From Rhizobium sp. P40RR-XXII (GTDB lineage: Bacteria > Pseudomonadota > Alphaproteobacteria > Rhizobiales > Rhizobiaceae), in the NCBI RefSeq assembly GCF_012641405.1, contig NZ_JABAII010000008.1, positions 62,001-126,000 on the forward strand: DNA of 64,000 bases, read 5' to 3'. This document shows positions 26,227 to 34,729 of the stretch, one piece after another. The notes below the pieces were generated by a model. That model was not told where the DNA came from. It worked only from the letters and a program-made list of their open reading frames with translations, and made no database searches. Made by a program: the position numbers and the translations under genes. The first letter of the stretch is position 1; every line of letters starts with the position of its first letter.

Positions 26227-27171
26227 TCAGATACGGGCGAACCGCTCCGTCAAAAGCGCGAAGAAGCCGTCGGCATCGACATCGCGCATAACCTTGGCAT
26301 TGTGCTTGCGGTCAGTGACGTGCCACCAATCGACAACCGTCATACCCACCGTCAGCTCCGACGTTACCTCGATCTCGACATTGCACTCGCGCCCCTTGAA
26401 CAGCTCGGGTTTCAGGAGATAAGCGATAACGGTCGGGTCGTGCAGCGGGCCGCCATCCGAGCCGTATTTCTCGATGTCAAAGCGCTCGAAGAATTCCAGC
26501 ATCTCCACCATGGCCTTGGCCGGCGGAGTGCCGACGGCAGCGATGCGGACGACGCGATCCTTTCGGGTCAGCAGCTTATGCGTGACATCGAGCGGCATCA
26601 TGACGATGGGCACGCCGGAGCGGAACACGACATCTGCCGCCTCCGGGTCGACATAGATGTTGAATTCGGCGGCCGGCGTGATGTTGCCGCCCTCGAAGAA
26701 GCCGCCGCCCATCATGACAAGTTCGCGCACCCGCGCGACGATGTCAGGTGCCTTCTGGAAGGCCATCGCGATATTGGTCAGCGGTCCGAGCGTGCAGAGG
26801 GTGACTGCCCCTTCCGGCTCCTTGCGCAGCGTGTCGATGATGAAATCGACGGCGTGGCCCGGCTGCAGCTCCATCGTCGGCTCGGCTAGATCCGGGCCGT
26901 CGAGGCCGGTCTTGCCATGTACATGCTCGGCGGTGACCAGCTTGCGCTTCAGCGGTGCATCGGCGCCGGCGAAAACCTTGACGTCGCGGCGATTGCAGAG
27001 CTCGCAAACGATGCGGGCGTTACGGCTCGTCAGCCGCAGCGGCACATTGCCGGCGACCGTGGTGATGCCAAGCACGTCGATCTCCTGGCGGCTACCGAAG
27101 GCGAGGAAGATCGCCGCGGCATCGTCCTGACCGGGGTCGGTGTCGATGATGATTTTTCTGGGTTCGGTCAT
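26227..27171 (-). CDS. Inosine-uridine-preferring nucleoside hydrolase
   Basis: Hydrolyses the N-glycosidic bond of ribonucleosides to ribose and base. The 314-residue product has the Ca-binding signature IIIDTDPGQDDAAAI at the N-terminus (about residues 8-22), the family segments GNVPL, VTLCTLGPLTNIAMA and PAAEFNIYVDPEAA, and the late conserved DGGPLHDPTVIAYLL containing the second Ca ligand. It is about the family's usual length. It is a single gene between two terminators or promoters, suggesting ribonucleoside salvage together with the nearby ribokinase. Confidence 0.94.
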   Translation of the reverse strand: MTEPRKIIIDTDPGQDDAAAIFLAFGSRQEIDVLGITTVAGNVPLRLTSRNARIVCELCNRRDVKVFAGADAPLKRKLVTAEHVHGKTGLDGPDLAEPTMELQPGHAVDFIIDTLRKEPEGAVTLCTLGPLTNIAMAFQKAPDIVARVRELVMMGGGFFEGGNITPAAEFNIYVDPEAADVVFRSGVPIVMMPLDVTHKLLTRKDRVVRIAAVGTPPAKAMVEMLEFFERFDIEKYGSDGGPLHDPTVIAYLLKPELFKGRECNVEIEVTSELTVGMTVVDWWHVTDRKHNAKVMRDVDADGFFALLTERFARI

Positions 27172-27307
27172 ATCTGTGGCTTTCCTCCGGTAACGATCGA
27201 CAGGCTTTGTCGCGGGTCCGGTCCGGCTTTGTCAAGCGCTCGAAGGCCATGTGACGAAACGAATCCTCACGGCGGAATTCCATCTCGCAAATGCGAAGAT
27301 GCGATGG

Positions 27308-27337
27308 CTTGCACTCACAGGCGCGTACTCCCATATT
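27308..27337 (+). promoter_or_regulatory. Sigma-32 (RpoH)-like heat-shock promoter of hsp20
   Basis: A -35 element CTTGCAC at 27308-27314 and a -10 element CCCATATT starting at 27330 are separated by 15 bases. This fits the RpoH consensus CTTGAAA-N13-15-CCCCATNT with few deviations. Transcription would begin near 27344, giving a leader of about 59 bases before the hsp20 ATG. Confidence 0.7.
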
Positions 27338-27343
27338 AGGGAC

Positions 27344-27402
27344 AACCGGGTGCTGAAAATCAGGTCCGGAACGGTCGCTTGACACCCAAGGACTTTGAGA
27401 CG
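27344..27402 (+). ncRNA. ROSE-like RNA thermometer in the hsp20 leader
   Basis: The last part of the leader can form a hairpin in which UCGCUUG (27378 region) pairs with CAAGGA, the Shine-Dalgarno sequence, leaving one G of UCGCU unpaired. Loop is ACACC, and two further pairs (G-C, G-U) extend the stem outward. U(U/C)GCU opposite AGGA with a non-canonical G is the hallmark of ROSE elements, which block translation of rhizobial small heat-shock genes at low temperature and open on warming. Leader boundaries depend on the predicted start site; upstream helices were not worked out. No covariance search was possible. Confidence 0.65.
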
Positions 27403-27834
27403 ATGAGCCGGACGACTCCCTTTGCCAGCCCGCTACTTCTGGGCTTCGATACCATGGAAAAGACGCTGGAGCGGATTTCCAAGGTCAGTGACGGATACCC
27501 CCCTTACAATATCGAACGGATGCGTGCGGACCGCCTGTCGGGCGAGCCGGAGCGGCTGCGCATCACGCTCGCGGTCGCAGGCTTTTCGGAAGAGGAACTC
27601 GATGTCAGCACAGAGGAAAACCAGCTTCTGATCCGCGGACGCCAGATCGAACAGGGTGAGCGCGACTATCTCTATCGCGGCATTGCCGCCCGGCAATTCC
27701 AGCGCGTCTTCGTGCTTGCCGACGGCATGCAGGTGCTCGGCGCCACGCTAAAGAACGGCTTGCTCTCCGTCGATCTCATCCGGCCGGAACCGGACCGTAT
27801 AGTAAAGAAAATTAACATTTCGGTCTCACAGTAG
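27403..27834 (+). CDS. Small heat-shock protein (Hsp20/IbpA family)
   Basis: An ATP-independent holdase chaperone of 143 residues that binds unfolding proteins. The alpha-crystallin domain is at about residues 33-125, with ERLRITLAVAGFSEEELDVS and the closing ATLKNGLLSVDLIRPEP. A short N-terminal arm carries aromatic residues, and the C-terminal tail has IRP and INI, I-x-I/V-like contacts. The ATG at 27403 is chosen because AAGGA lies upstream and eight earlier codons fall in the leader hairpin. Heat-shock promoter and ROSE-like leader both precede it. A DUF1150 gene follows, an arrangement common in alphaproteobacteria. Confidence 0.95.
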   Translation: MSRTTPFASPLLLGFDTMEKTLERISKVSDGYPPYNIERMRADRLSGEPERLRITLAVAGFSEEELDVSTEENQLLIRGRQIEQGERDYLYRGIAARQFQRVFVLADGMQVLGATLKNGLLSVDLIRPEPDRIVKKINISVSQ

Positions 27835-27842
27835 AACAACGG

Positions 27843-27960
27843 CCTAGAGCCGGATGATTTTAGGTCGAATCGCCCTGAAATCTGAATCCGGCCTAGAATC
27901 AAATAGCTAGAGCACGATGCCGTCCGAAAGCCGATTATAGTTTTCGACATCATGCTCTGG
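27843..27960. repeat. RIME-like repeat, two-module copy
   Basis: Module 1 (27843-27896) begins CCTAGAGCCGGATGATTTTAG and ends ATCCGGCCTAG; module 2 (27907-27958) runs CTAGAGCACGATGCC to CATCATGCTCTGG. Both can fold into hairpins and match modules 1 and 2 at 10519-10634 in order and orientation. It starts nine bases after the hsp20 stop and lies between hsp20 and DUF1150. Confidence 0.85.
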
Positions 27961-27992
27961 GGCCGTTGGTCCCTCATACTGGAGGTACGAGC

Positions 27993-28250
27993 ATGTTGTT
28001 GAAAGAAGCTACCGCCCGCCTGACCCAAACCGAGCTTGCCAATATCGGCGCCGGCGAGGTCGCCTACATCAGAAAAATGGACTGGTCCGAAGTATCCCGC
28101 TGCTTCCCGGAAGCGCCGAGCATCGACCCTGATGTCGATCTCTGGGCACTTTTCGGCGCCGACGGCACGCCGATCCTTTTAACGGACAATCGCTCCAGCA
28201 CATTCTATCGTGCGGCGGAAGACGAACTGAAGACGGTCAGCCTGCACTGA
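27993..28250 (+). CDS. DUF1150 family protein
   Basis: A small 85-residue soluble protein of the DUF1150 family, of unknown function and typically encoded directly after an Hsp20 gene in alphaproteobacteria. The ATG at 27993 follows GGAGG at seven bases; the frame extends nine codons upstream. Visible features are an N-terminal helix (LKEATARLTQTELANIG), the conserved segment GAGEVAYIRKM, and the closing LFGADGTPILLTDNRSS. The link to heat shock is by position only, and here a RIME-like repeat sits in the gap from hsp20. Confidence 0.88.
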   Translation: MLLKEATARLTQTELANIGAGEVAYIRKMDWSEVSRCFPEAPSIDPDVDLWALFGADGTPILLTDNRSSTFYRAAEDELKTVSLH

Positions 28251-28412
28251 CCTGAAGCGTCGCCCGGCGGTGAACTTCATCGCTTGCAAGGACCGCATCG
28301 AACCGGCCCCATCCTGCGACGCATGCGCATGATCCAGACCGCCTCGAGTGGCTGTCCGTACGGGATGATGCGGTCACTGAGATCTCAAATTTTCGCCCTG
28401 GGAAACGAGCAA

Positions 28413-29114
28413 TCAGACCCTTTTGAAGGTCAGATAGGCGGACGAGCGCCCCTCGCGCCGAGCCTTCGCCTCGTAGCGCGTGCTGGGCCAGCCCACATAG
28501 GGCGTCAGCCAATCGGCGGCATTCCGGGCGGTCCATTCGAAGCCGCCATGCGCATGGCAATGCTGCAGCGTCCAGTTGACATAGGTGTCGATGTCGGATG
28601 CGAAGCAGAAGAGAGCCCCAGGCTTCAGGACGCGATGGAAGCGGGCAAGGTTCACCTGGGAAACGAAGCGGCGCTTCCAGTGTTTCTTCTTCGGCCAGGG
28701 ATCGGGATAGAGCAGGTCGATCTGGTCGAGGCAGTTGTCCGGCAGCCAATCCAGCACCTGCGTCGCGTCGTCATTGTAGACGCGGATATTGTGCGCGCCG
28801 GCTTCATCGACACGCGCAAGCAGCTTCTGCATCGAATTGACGAAGGGTTCCACGCCGATGAAGCCGGTCTTCGGCTGCTCGAGCGCCCTGTGAATCAGAT
28901 GCTCGCCGCCACCGAAGCCGATTTCCAGGCGCAGACGCTCGGTCGGCACCGGGAAAAGATCATTCGGCGGCTGCGGCGTCGGGGCGGAAAGATCCACGAT
29001 GTATTGTGGCAGCAATGCTTCCAGCTTTTCAGCCTGCTGGCCGCGCAAGGCCTTACCCTTGCGCCGGCCGAAGAATGCTTCCGTCGCCCGCGACCGGCGC
29101 TCAGTATCGATCAT
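28413..29114 (-). CDS. trmB: tRNA (guanine-N7)-methyltransferase
   Basis: Methylates N7 of guanine 46 in tRNA variable loops using S-adenosylmethionine. The 233-residue product contains the SAM-binding core [15 protein letters not shown] (about residues 65-79), GVEPFVNSM, the catalytic-region [18 protein letters not shown] (about 133-150) and the C-terminal YLTFKR. It overlaps metK by four bases (ATGA). Coupling with metK, which makes the methyl donor, is sensible but may be incidental. A 160-base gap to the convergent DUF1150 gene holds no recognised feature. Confidence 0.97.
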   Translation of the reverse strand: MIDTERRSRATEAFFGRRKGKALRGQQAEKLEALLPQYIVDLSAPTPQPPNDLFPVPTERLRLEIGFGGGEHLIHRALEQPKTGFIGVEPFVNSMQKLLARVDEAGAHNIRVYNDDATQVLDWLPDNCLDQIDLLYPDPWPKKKHWKRRFVSQVNLARFHRVLKPGALFCFASDIDTYVNWTLQHCHAHGGFEWTARNAADWLTPYVGWPSTRYEAKARREGRSSAYLTFKRV

Positions 29115-30364
29115 GCGGCTTCCCGGAGCTTTACGGCTTCCTTGAGAGCCTTGACCAGGTCCGTACGCTCCCAGGAGAAGGAACCGTCACGACCGGCCTT
29201 GCGACCGAAATGACCGTAGGCCGAGGTCTTGGCATAGATCGGCTTGTTGAGATCGAGGTGACGGCGGATGCCGGTCGGCGAAAGGTCCATGTTCTTGCGG
29301 ATGGCCGCTTCAACCTGGTCTTCGCTGACGCCCTTGCCCGTGCCGTGCAGGTCGACATAGATCGACAGCGGCTGGGCAACGCCGATGGCATAGGACAGCT
29401 GGATCGTGCAGCGGTCGGAGAGGCCGGCGGCAACGACGTTCTTTGCGAGATAGCGAGCGGCATAGGCTGCGGAACGGTCGACCTTGGTGGTGTCCTTGCC
29501 CGAGAAGGCGCCGCCGCCGTGCGGGGCTGCGCCGCCATAGGTGTCGACGATGATCTTGCGGCCGGTGAGGCCGGCGTCGCCGTCCGGGCCGCCAATGACG
29601 AACTTGCCGGTCGGGTTGATGTACCACTTGCAATCGGAGGCAATCTTCAGATCGCCGAGCGCTTCGACGATATAGGGCTCGACGACGGAGCGAACCTTCT
29701 TCGAATCCCAGCTATCATCGAGATGCTGGGTGGAAAGCACGATGGAGGTTGCTTCCGACGGCTTGCCGTCCACGTAACGCACCGTCACCTGGCTCTTGGC
29801 GTCCGGGCCAAGCTTGGCGACGTCGCCATCGCCCTTCTTGCGGGCGGCAGCCAACAGCTGCAGGATCCTGTGCGAATAGTAGATCGGTGCCGGCATGAGG
29901 TCCGGGGTTTCGCGGCAGGCGTAGCCGAACATGATCCCCTGGTCGCCGGCGCCTTCGTCGCCCTGCTGGTCGGCAGCATTGTCAACGCCCTGGGCGATGT
30001 CGGCCGACTGCGAGTGCAGGAGCACGTCGATGCGCGCCTTCTTCCAATGGAAGCCGTCCTGCTCGTAGCCGATATCCTTGATGGCGCGGCGGGCTGCGGC
30101 CTTGAACTTCGAAGGATTGATGACGTCGTTGCCGTCCTTGTCCTTCTTCATCAGGCTCGGCGGCAGACGAACTTCGCCGGCGATGACGACACGGTTGGTG
30201 GTAGCGAGGGTCTCGCATGCGATGCGCACGGTCCAGGGGTTCACGCCGGTCTTCGTGGCCTCGCGGTAAACCAGATCGACAATTTCATCGGAGATGCGGT
30301 CACAGACTTTATCCGGGTGACCTTCGGCAACAGACTCACTCGTAAACAGATAATTCGCGCGCAT
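29111..30364 (-). CDS. metK: S-adenosylmethionine synthetase
   Basis: Makes S-adenosylmethionine from methionine and ATP. The 417-residue product has the conserved N-terminal [16 protein letters not shown] (about residues 5-20), the ATP motif [12 protein letters not shown] (about 130), and the phosphate-binding glycine-rich GGGAFSGKD (about 275-283). The length is somewhat above the E. coli enzyme (384), typical for alphaproteobacteria. The upstream gap (about 185 bases) carries an A/T-rich stretch with TTGACC at 30461-30466 on this strand that could be a promoter; I saw no SAM-II or SAM-V riboswitch in it. Upstream lies the phrR-like regulator. Confidence 0.97.
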   Translation of the reverse strand: MRANYLFTSESVAEGHPDKVCDRISDEIVDLVYREATKTGVNPWTVRIACETLATTNRVVIAGEVRLPPSLMKKDKDGNDVINPSKFKAAARRAIKDIGYEQDGFHWKKARIDVLLHSQSADIAQGVDNAADQQGDEGAGDQGIMFGYACRETPDLMPAPIYYSHRILQLLAAARKKGDGDVAKLGPDAKSQVTVRYVDGKPSEATSIVLSTQHLDDSWDSKKVRSVVEPYIVEALGDLKIASDCKWYINPTGKFVIGGPDGDAGLTGRKIIVDTYGGAAPHGGGAFSGKDTTKVDRSAAYAARYLAKNVVAAGLSDRCTIQLSYAIGVAQPLSIYVDLHGTGKGVSEDQVEAAIRKNMDLSPTGIRRHLDLNKPIYAKTSAYGHFGRKAGRDGSFSWERTDLVKALKEAVKLREAA

Positions 30365-30493
30365 GCGGGATTCCCCTCAAAGAACAAATCTCTGCTTTTG
30401 ATATTCGCCTCCAGCTCGAAAAACAAGCCACACAAGGACATAAATATATCTTTATATCTCGGTCAAAGTGATAAAATTTTGCCGTAAATGCGG

Positions 30494-30516
30494 AAAAGGC
30501 GGCCAAAATGACCGCC
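30494..30516 (-). terminator. Terminator after phrR-like gene
   Basis: Read on the minus strand, GGCGGTC and GGCCGCC form a 7-bp stem with one G-U pair around ATTTT, followed by TTTT. It begins 36 bases after the regulator stop and separates it from metK, which therefore probably has its own promoter. Confidence 0.75.
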
Positions 30517-30551
30517 TCTCGATTTTACCGGTTCGGCCTTGCTTCGAAGGG

Positions 30552-30974
30552 CTATTCGGCGTCCGCCTCGGCTGCAAGCGCCTTGACCAGCTCGACGACC
30601 TTGCGTCGGACCTTGCCATCGGAAATTTTCACGAAGGCGCGATTGAGCTGCAATCCTTCGGAAGAGGACAGAAAGTCGACGACGTAGTTGGAGCTGGATG
30701 CCTCGGCCATGCCGCCGGCGGAGGCCGAATGCTCACCCGGCGCATCCTCGAAAAAGAAGGAAACCGGGACATTGAGAATGCTGGAGATGTTCTGCAGGCG
30801 GCTGGCGCCAACGCGGTTGGTGCCTTTTTCGTATTTCTGAATCTGTTGAAACGTAATTCCCAGGCTTTCGCCGAGCTTCTCCTGGCTCATGCCAAGCATC
30901 GTGCGGCGGAGGCGTATGCGGCTACCGACATGGATGTCGATGGGGTTCGGCTTCTTTTTGTTTTCAATCATCAT
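30552..30974 (-). CDS. phrR: XRE-family transcriptional regulator, PhrR-like
   Basis: A 140-residue helix-turn-helix regulator. The XRE domain spans about residues 14-70, with RIRLRRTMLGMSQEKLGESL, the recognition helix TFQQIQKYEKGTNRV, and a hydrophobic close at ILNVPVSFFFED. The C-terminal part (about 85-140) is a conserved helical region of this alphaproteobacterial group. In Sinorhizobium a pH-regulated gene phrR lies beside actA, an apolipoprotein N-acyltransferase gene; here the neighbour upstream is lnt (the same family), so the name phrR is used by synteny. Acid induction is inference. A plausible promoter lies just upstream at 31098-31126. Confidence 0.8.
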   Translation of the reverse strand: MMIENKKKPNPIDIHVGSRIRLRRTMLGMSQEKLGESLGITFQQIQKYEKGTNRVGASRLQNISSILNVPVSFFFEDAPGEHSASAGGMAEASSSNYVVDFLSSSEGLQLNRAFVKISDGKVRRKVVELVKALAAEADAE

Positions 30975-31097
30975 AATACCCTAACATAGGTTGAATTCAG
31001 GACCTGCCACCCGGTACCCTTCACCACCCCTATAACGCCACGTTGCAGCCGACGCCCCCAAGGCCTCCAGTTTACGTTCGAAAGGCGGACACTAAGC

Positions 31098-31126
31098 ACT
31101 ATGCAATTTTAGGGTTTTTTGGTCAA
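31098..31126 (-). promoter_or_regulatory. Possible promoter of phrR-like gene
   Basis: On the minus strand TTGACC (31126-31121) and CATAGT (31103-31098) are spaced by 17 bases, four of six matches to the -10 consensus. The -35 overlaps the lnt stop. It would give a leader of about 120 bases. This supports separate control of the regulator from lnt, but it is a single weak prediction. Confidence 0.35.
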
Positions 31127-32724
31127 TTCACCCTGGAAATAAAACCCATGCGTGAAATCAAAGCCATCATGCCGACTACCCCGACAATCAACCAAAAGTA
31201 TATTTCCCTGGCTTTGTCGTCTATGCGCGACAGGGTTGCGCCACCTAAAGTGGTATCTATGAAGCCTTGTTGATTATAACCAATACCAGAAAGCACACGC
31301 CCATATGGATCGACAAAAGCTGAAATGCCGGTATTGGCGCTTCGAATCAGTGGCAGCCCCTGCTCCACCGCCCTCACCCTTGCCTGCAGGAAATGCTGGT
31401 ATGGACCCGGTGTGTCGCCGAACCAGCCATCATTCGTGACATTGAGGATGGCATCGGCCTGCCGGATCCCCGGTGTCATCTCATTCGGAAAGATGATCTC
31501 GTAGCAGATCAGCGGATAGAATTTGAGGCCATCGGGCAAGGTCAGCAGTTGCCGCTTGGCAGCTGCGGAAAAACCTCCCGGCAGTTCCACGACATTCTCG
31601 ATGCCGAGATAGCTGAGGATGTGTTCGAAGGGCACGTATTCGCCGAAGGGCACAAGATGGGTCTTGTCGGAAGCGCCGATGATCTGGCCGCGGCCGTCGA
31701 TGACGTAGATCGAATTGTAGTAGCGAGGCTCGACACCCGGCCCCATGTCTTCGACGCGGACGGCGCCGGTGATCAGGACCTGATCGTCCTCGAGCTGATC
31801 CGCGATGCGAGCAAGCGCATCCCGGTTATCGGTCAGGATGAAGGGCACAGCAGTCTCGGGCCAGACGATGATGTCGGGCCGCTTGCCGCCGTTTGCCGGC
31901 GGCTGAACCGAAAGCGCCAGATGCCTGTCGAAGATGGCGGCGCGATCGGCAGCCGTGTCCATCTTGGTTTCCTGGTCGATGGAAGGCTGAACGATGCGCA
32001 CGACCGGCGCCGTCTTGCCATCGGCCAGCGGCGCTTGCGACAGGTTCAGCGCGTAATAGCCATAGCCGAAATGCGCGGCGGCGATGACGACGGCAAGGCC
32101 GATCCCCGGCAGTCGCCCCTGGCGTGTGCCGAGCAATGCCGGTGCCGCGAAGACGAAGACGGCGAGCACGGTGACGCCCAGCACGCCGATCACATGCGCC
32201 GACTGCATCATCAGCGGAATGGGCATGGCGCCATAGCCGATGGCGTTCCAGGGAAAGCCGGTGAACAGAAAGCTGCGCAGCCATTCCAGGATGCCGAAAC
32301 TGAAGGCGAGCGCGGTGATGCGCCCCATGCCATCGGACCACAGGATACGGGCAAGCATGGTCGCCACGCCATAGAAAACCGCGAGAAAGGCGGGCAAGCC
32401 GAGGATCGCCAGCGGCAAGGCCCAGGCGAACTCGTCGGCATCGATCAGCAGTGCGTGGCCGAGCCACCAGAGACCGGCAACGAAATAGCCGAAGCCGAAC
32501 AGCCAGCCGGTGAAGAAGGCCGGCCACAGCCGCCCGAGCAGCCCACTGTCAGGGCCTGCGGCAACGCCGTCCAGCAGCCAGACCAGCAGCGTGAAGGAGA
32601 CGAACATCGCGGCGAAAAAGCCGAAAGGCGGCAGCGCCAGGACGCCGATGGCACCGGCAAGAACAACAAGCAACGCACGTTTGAAACCCCAGACGAGGAT
32701 CACCCGGCCCGAAAGCCATTCCAT
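31123..32724 (-). CDS. lnt: Apolipoprotein N-acyltransferase
   Basis: Adds the third acyl chain to bacterial lipoproteins in the inner membrane. The 533-residue product has about eight N-terminal membrane helices (to about residue 200) and a nitrilase-like periplasmic domain (about 225-490). The catalytic triad is visible: Glu in WPETAVPF (about residue 271), Lys in KTHLVPFGEYVPF (about 340) and Cys in CYEIIFP (about 393). In Sinorhizobium this gene is known as actA, needed for acid and copper tolerance. It lies downstream of corC in the leftward housekeeping run; a RIME-like element and 282 bases separate the two. Confidence 0.96.
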   Translation of the reverse strand: MEWLSGRVILVWGFKRALLVVLAGAIGVLALPPFGFFAAMFVSFTLLVWLLDGVAAGPDSGLLGRLWPAFFTGWLFGFGYFVAGLWWLGHALLIDADEFAWALPLAILGLPAFLAVFYGVATMLARILWSDGMGRITALAFSFGILEWLRSFLFTGFPWNAIGYGAMPIPLMMQSAHVIGVLGVTVLAVFVFAAPALLGTRQGRLPGIGLAVVIAAAHFGYGYYALNLSQAPLADGKTAPVVRIVQPSIDQETKMDTAADRAAIFDRHLALSVQPPANGGKRPDIIVWPETAVPFILTDNRDALARIADQLEDDQVLITGAVRVEDMGPGVEPRYYNSIYVIDGRGQIIGASDKTHLVPFGEYVPFEHILSYLGIENVVELPGGFSAAAKRQLLTLPDGLKFYPLICYEIIFPNEMTPGIRQADAILNVTNDGWFGDTPGPYQHFLQARVRAVEQGLPLIRSANTGISAFVDPYGRVLSGIGYNQQGFIDTTLGGATLSRIDDKAREIYFWLIVGVVGMMALISRMGFISRVN

Positions 32725-32804
32725 GCGCCAGCTCCGTTCAACTGCGAATCAACTGGCCGCAGTCTTTCAAAAATGCAGCGGTTTGTCCCGCTGAAGTGGC
32801 AGCG

Positions 32805-32910
32805 AGAGCATGTTGCGTAAAAGTGTGCAGCGATTTCGCGACAACGCCATGCGCAAAATCAAAGACCTAGAGCGTGGGAAGCGAATCTGAAAGACCGCGA
32901 CGTGCTTTAG
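32805..32910. repeat. RIME-like repeat, inverted third-module copy
   Basis: Read on the minus strand it matches module 3 of the 10519-10735 element: both contain AGCACG(T/G)CGCG(G/A)TCTTTCAGAT, then TTTGATTT, then GCGCATG, and end near ACACTTTT(A/G)CGC and ACATGCT. It lies in the 282-base gap between corC and lnt. Modules 1 and 2 are absent, so it is a single-module copy. It has the same orientation as its neighbours' transcription. Confidence 0.75.
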
Positions 32911-33006
32911 AAGCTTTCCGCTTTTCTTCGAATCGTGAAAAGGCTTCAGCCTCTTGTTTTCAGCAATTCCGGACGGAAACCGCTACGTGCTTTTCCCGGA
33001 ATTGCG

Positions 33007-34179
33007 CTAGTGGCTGGCGGTGTTGGACCCGACCGAGGTTTCCTCGGCAATTGTTTCCGGTGCCGGCAAATCGCGCTCGGGCGCGCCTGCCTCCCCTTCC
33101 AGCTTGACGGTCGGCCGGCGGCGAGCGGCATGACGCTTGCGCGTGATGCGCACCCGCTTGATGCGGCGCGGATCGGCATCGAGAATGTGGAATTCAAAGC
33201 CCGGAAGCGCCTGCACCACTTCGCCGCGCACCGGAATGCGGCCGAGAGCGGAGAAGATCAGGCCACCAAGCGTGTCCACCTCGTCGACCTGCTCGCTGAT
33301 GTCGAAATCCGAGCCGATCGCCGCAGCGATCTCCTCTAGCTCGACGCGGGCATCGGCTACGAAAACATCCTCGGAGACGCGCTTGAACATCACTTCTTCG
33401 TCATCGTGCTCATCGTCGATGTCACCGACGACCATTTCGACGATGTCCTCATGCGAGGCCAGACCATCCGTGCCGCCATATTCGTCGATGACAAGCGCCA
33501 TCTGCGTGCGGTTGACCTGCATGCGGCGCAGGAGATCGGAAGCCAGCATGGAGGGCGGCACGAACAGGATCTTGCGGATGATGCCGGCCTCGGCCAGCGT
33601 CTTCTGCAGATCGACCCGGGAAAGATCGAAATTCGGCTTGGTCGAGCGCGCCGGCTTTTCGGCTGCGGGCGTGCCCGTTGCGGCGGCTGCCGCCTTGGCG
33701 CTGCCGGCACGGCGCTTGTTGCGCGCCTGCTTGGCGACATAGGATAGCAGGTCGCGGATATGCACCATGCCGCGCGGATCATCCAGCGTCTCGGCATAGA
33801 CAGGCATGCGCGAGCGGCCGCTTTCCTCGAAGAGGATCATCAGCTCGCCTATGGTGATATTCTGATCGACCGCCTCGATATCGGCGCGTGGCACCATGAC
33901 ATCCTCGACGCGCACCTCGCGGAAGCGCAAGATATTGTGCAGCATTGCGCGCTCGTCGGGCGAAAAGGCATCATCATCGGCGGCGTTGGTCATCAATGCG
34001 TCGGCGAGATCCTCGCGCAGCCGGGCGGAGTCCTGTGCCGGTCGCAGGATACGCGCAGCGCGCGCCCAGAAAGAAGAATGGGATCGCTTGCCGTTGCTAC
34101 TACTGCCTGCCTCGTCGGAGGAGGCCGCTTCGGCTCCGTCTTTGGCCTCGGGGGCCGATCTTGTCGTAAAGTCGCTCAT
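33007..34179 (-). CDS. corC: CorC/HlyC-type CBS domain protein
   Basis: A soluble 390-residue protein of the CorC/TlyC family with two CBS domains (about 90-150 and 205-265) and a C-terminal transporter-associated CorC_HlyC domain (about 275-360, DTLGGLIFSALGRIPVRGE). The first domain opens with RVEDVMVPRADIEAV. A Lys/Ala-rich linker (about 158-185) separates the CBS pair, an unusual insertion. The usual DUF21 membrane domain is absent, as in CorC of E. coli. The role in magnesium/cobalt efflux is by analogy; the family is often mislabelled hemolysin. It follows ybeY with 25 bases between. Confidence 0.9.
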   Translation of the reverse strand: MSDFTTRSAPEAKDGAEAASSDEAGSSSNGKRSHSSFWARAARILRPAQDSARLREDLADALMTNAADDDAFSPDERAMLHNILRFREVRVEDVMVPRADIEAVDQNITIGELMILFEESGRSRMPVYAETLDDPRGMVHIRDLLSYVAKQARNKRRAGSAKAAAAATGTPAAEKPARSTKPNFDLSRVDLQKTLAEAGIIRKILFVPPSMLASDLLRRMQVNRTQMALVIDEYGGTDGLASHEDIVEMVVGDIDDEHDDEEVMFKRVSEDVFVADARVELEEIAAAIGSDFDISEQVDEVDTLGGLIFSALGRIPVRGEVVQALPGFEFHILDADPRRIKRVRITRKRHAARRRPTVKLEGEAGAPERDLPAPETIAEETSVGSNTASH

Positions 34180-34204
34180 TGTTCCTGGTCAGACAGGGTT
34201 CAGA

Positions 34205-34711
34205 TCAAATGGGGTCTTGTCCCGCATAGGGATCAGATAGGCCAAGACCAGCCAAAATGCGAGTCTCCAGCCCCTCCATTCTTTCGGCTTCGCTATTATT
34301 CATATGGTCGTAGCCGAAGAGATGCAAGAAACCATGCACCATCAAATGCGCCAGATGGTCGTCAAAACTCTTTTCCAGATCGACCGCCTCGCGCTCCACC
34401 GTCTCCCTGGCGATGATGATGTCGCCAAGCATCGGGCCGGGCTTGCCGCCGGGCTCAAGCGGGAAGGCCGGGAAGGAAAGGACATTCGTCGCCTTGTCCT
34501 GCGAGCGCCACTCCGCATTGATTTCGCGAATGGAAGCATCGTTTGTGAACACCAGCGACAATTCGGTCGCCGTTTTCGGAAAAGGCTGCTTTTCATGCGT
34601 CTTCAAATAGGCGGCCGCGGCTCCCAGCACCTGCTCGGCCAGGACTTGCAACTCCTCATCGGAGGGCCAGTCGCCCTCCTCCACGCTGATCTGTATATCG
34701 AGTTCGGCCAT
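34205..34711 (-). CDS. ybeY: rRNA maturation endoribonuclease YbeY
   Basis: A zinc-dependent endoribonuclease of 168 residues needed for 16S rRNA 3' maturation and quality control; a Sinorhizobium homologue has been studied for RNA regulation. The metal motif HGFLHLFGYDH (about residues 138-148) carries the three His ligands. The family segment RSQDKATNVLSFP (about 73-85) is present. The start at 34711 is four codons inside the longest frame and gives the usual MAELDIQISVEEG. It follows phoH by 18 bases. Confidence 0.96.
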   Translation of the reverse strand: MAELDIQISVEEGDWPSDEELQVLAEQVLGAAAAYLKTHEKQPFPKTATELSLVFTNDASIREINAEWRSQDKATNVLSFPAFPLEPGGKPGPMLGDIIIARETVEREAVDLEKSFDDHLAHLMVHGFLHLFGYDHMNNSEAERMEGLETRILAGLGLSDPYAGQDPI

Positions 34712-34729
34712 CGGTTTCCGCACCGCAGA

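Noticed and set aside
30365..30551. Possible SAM riboswitch before metK
   Set aside because: No SAM-II-like core or expected pairing was recognised in the 187 bases; only an A/T-rich stretch and the terminator of the upstream gene.
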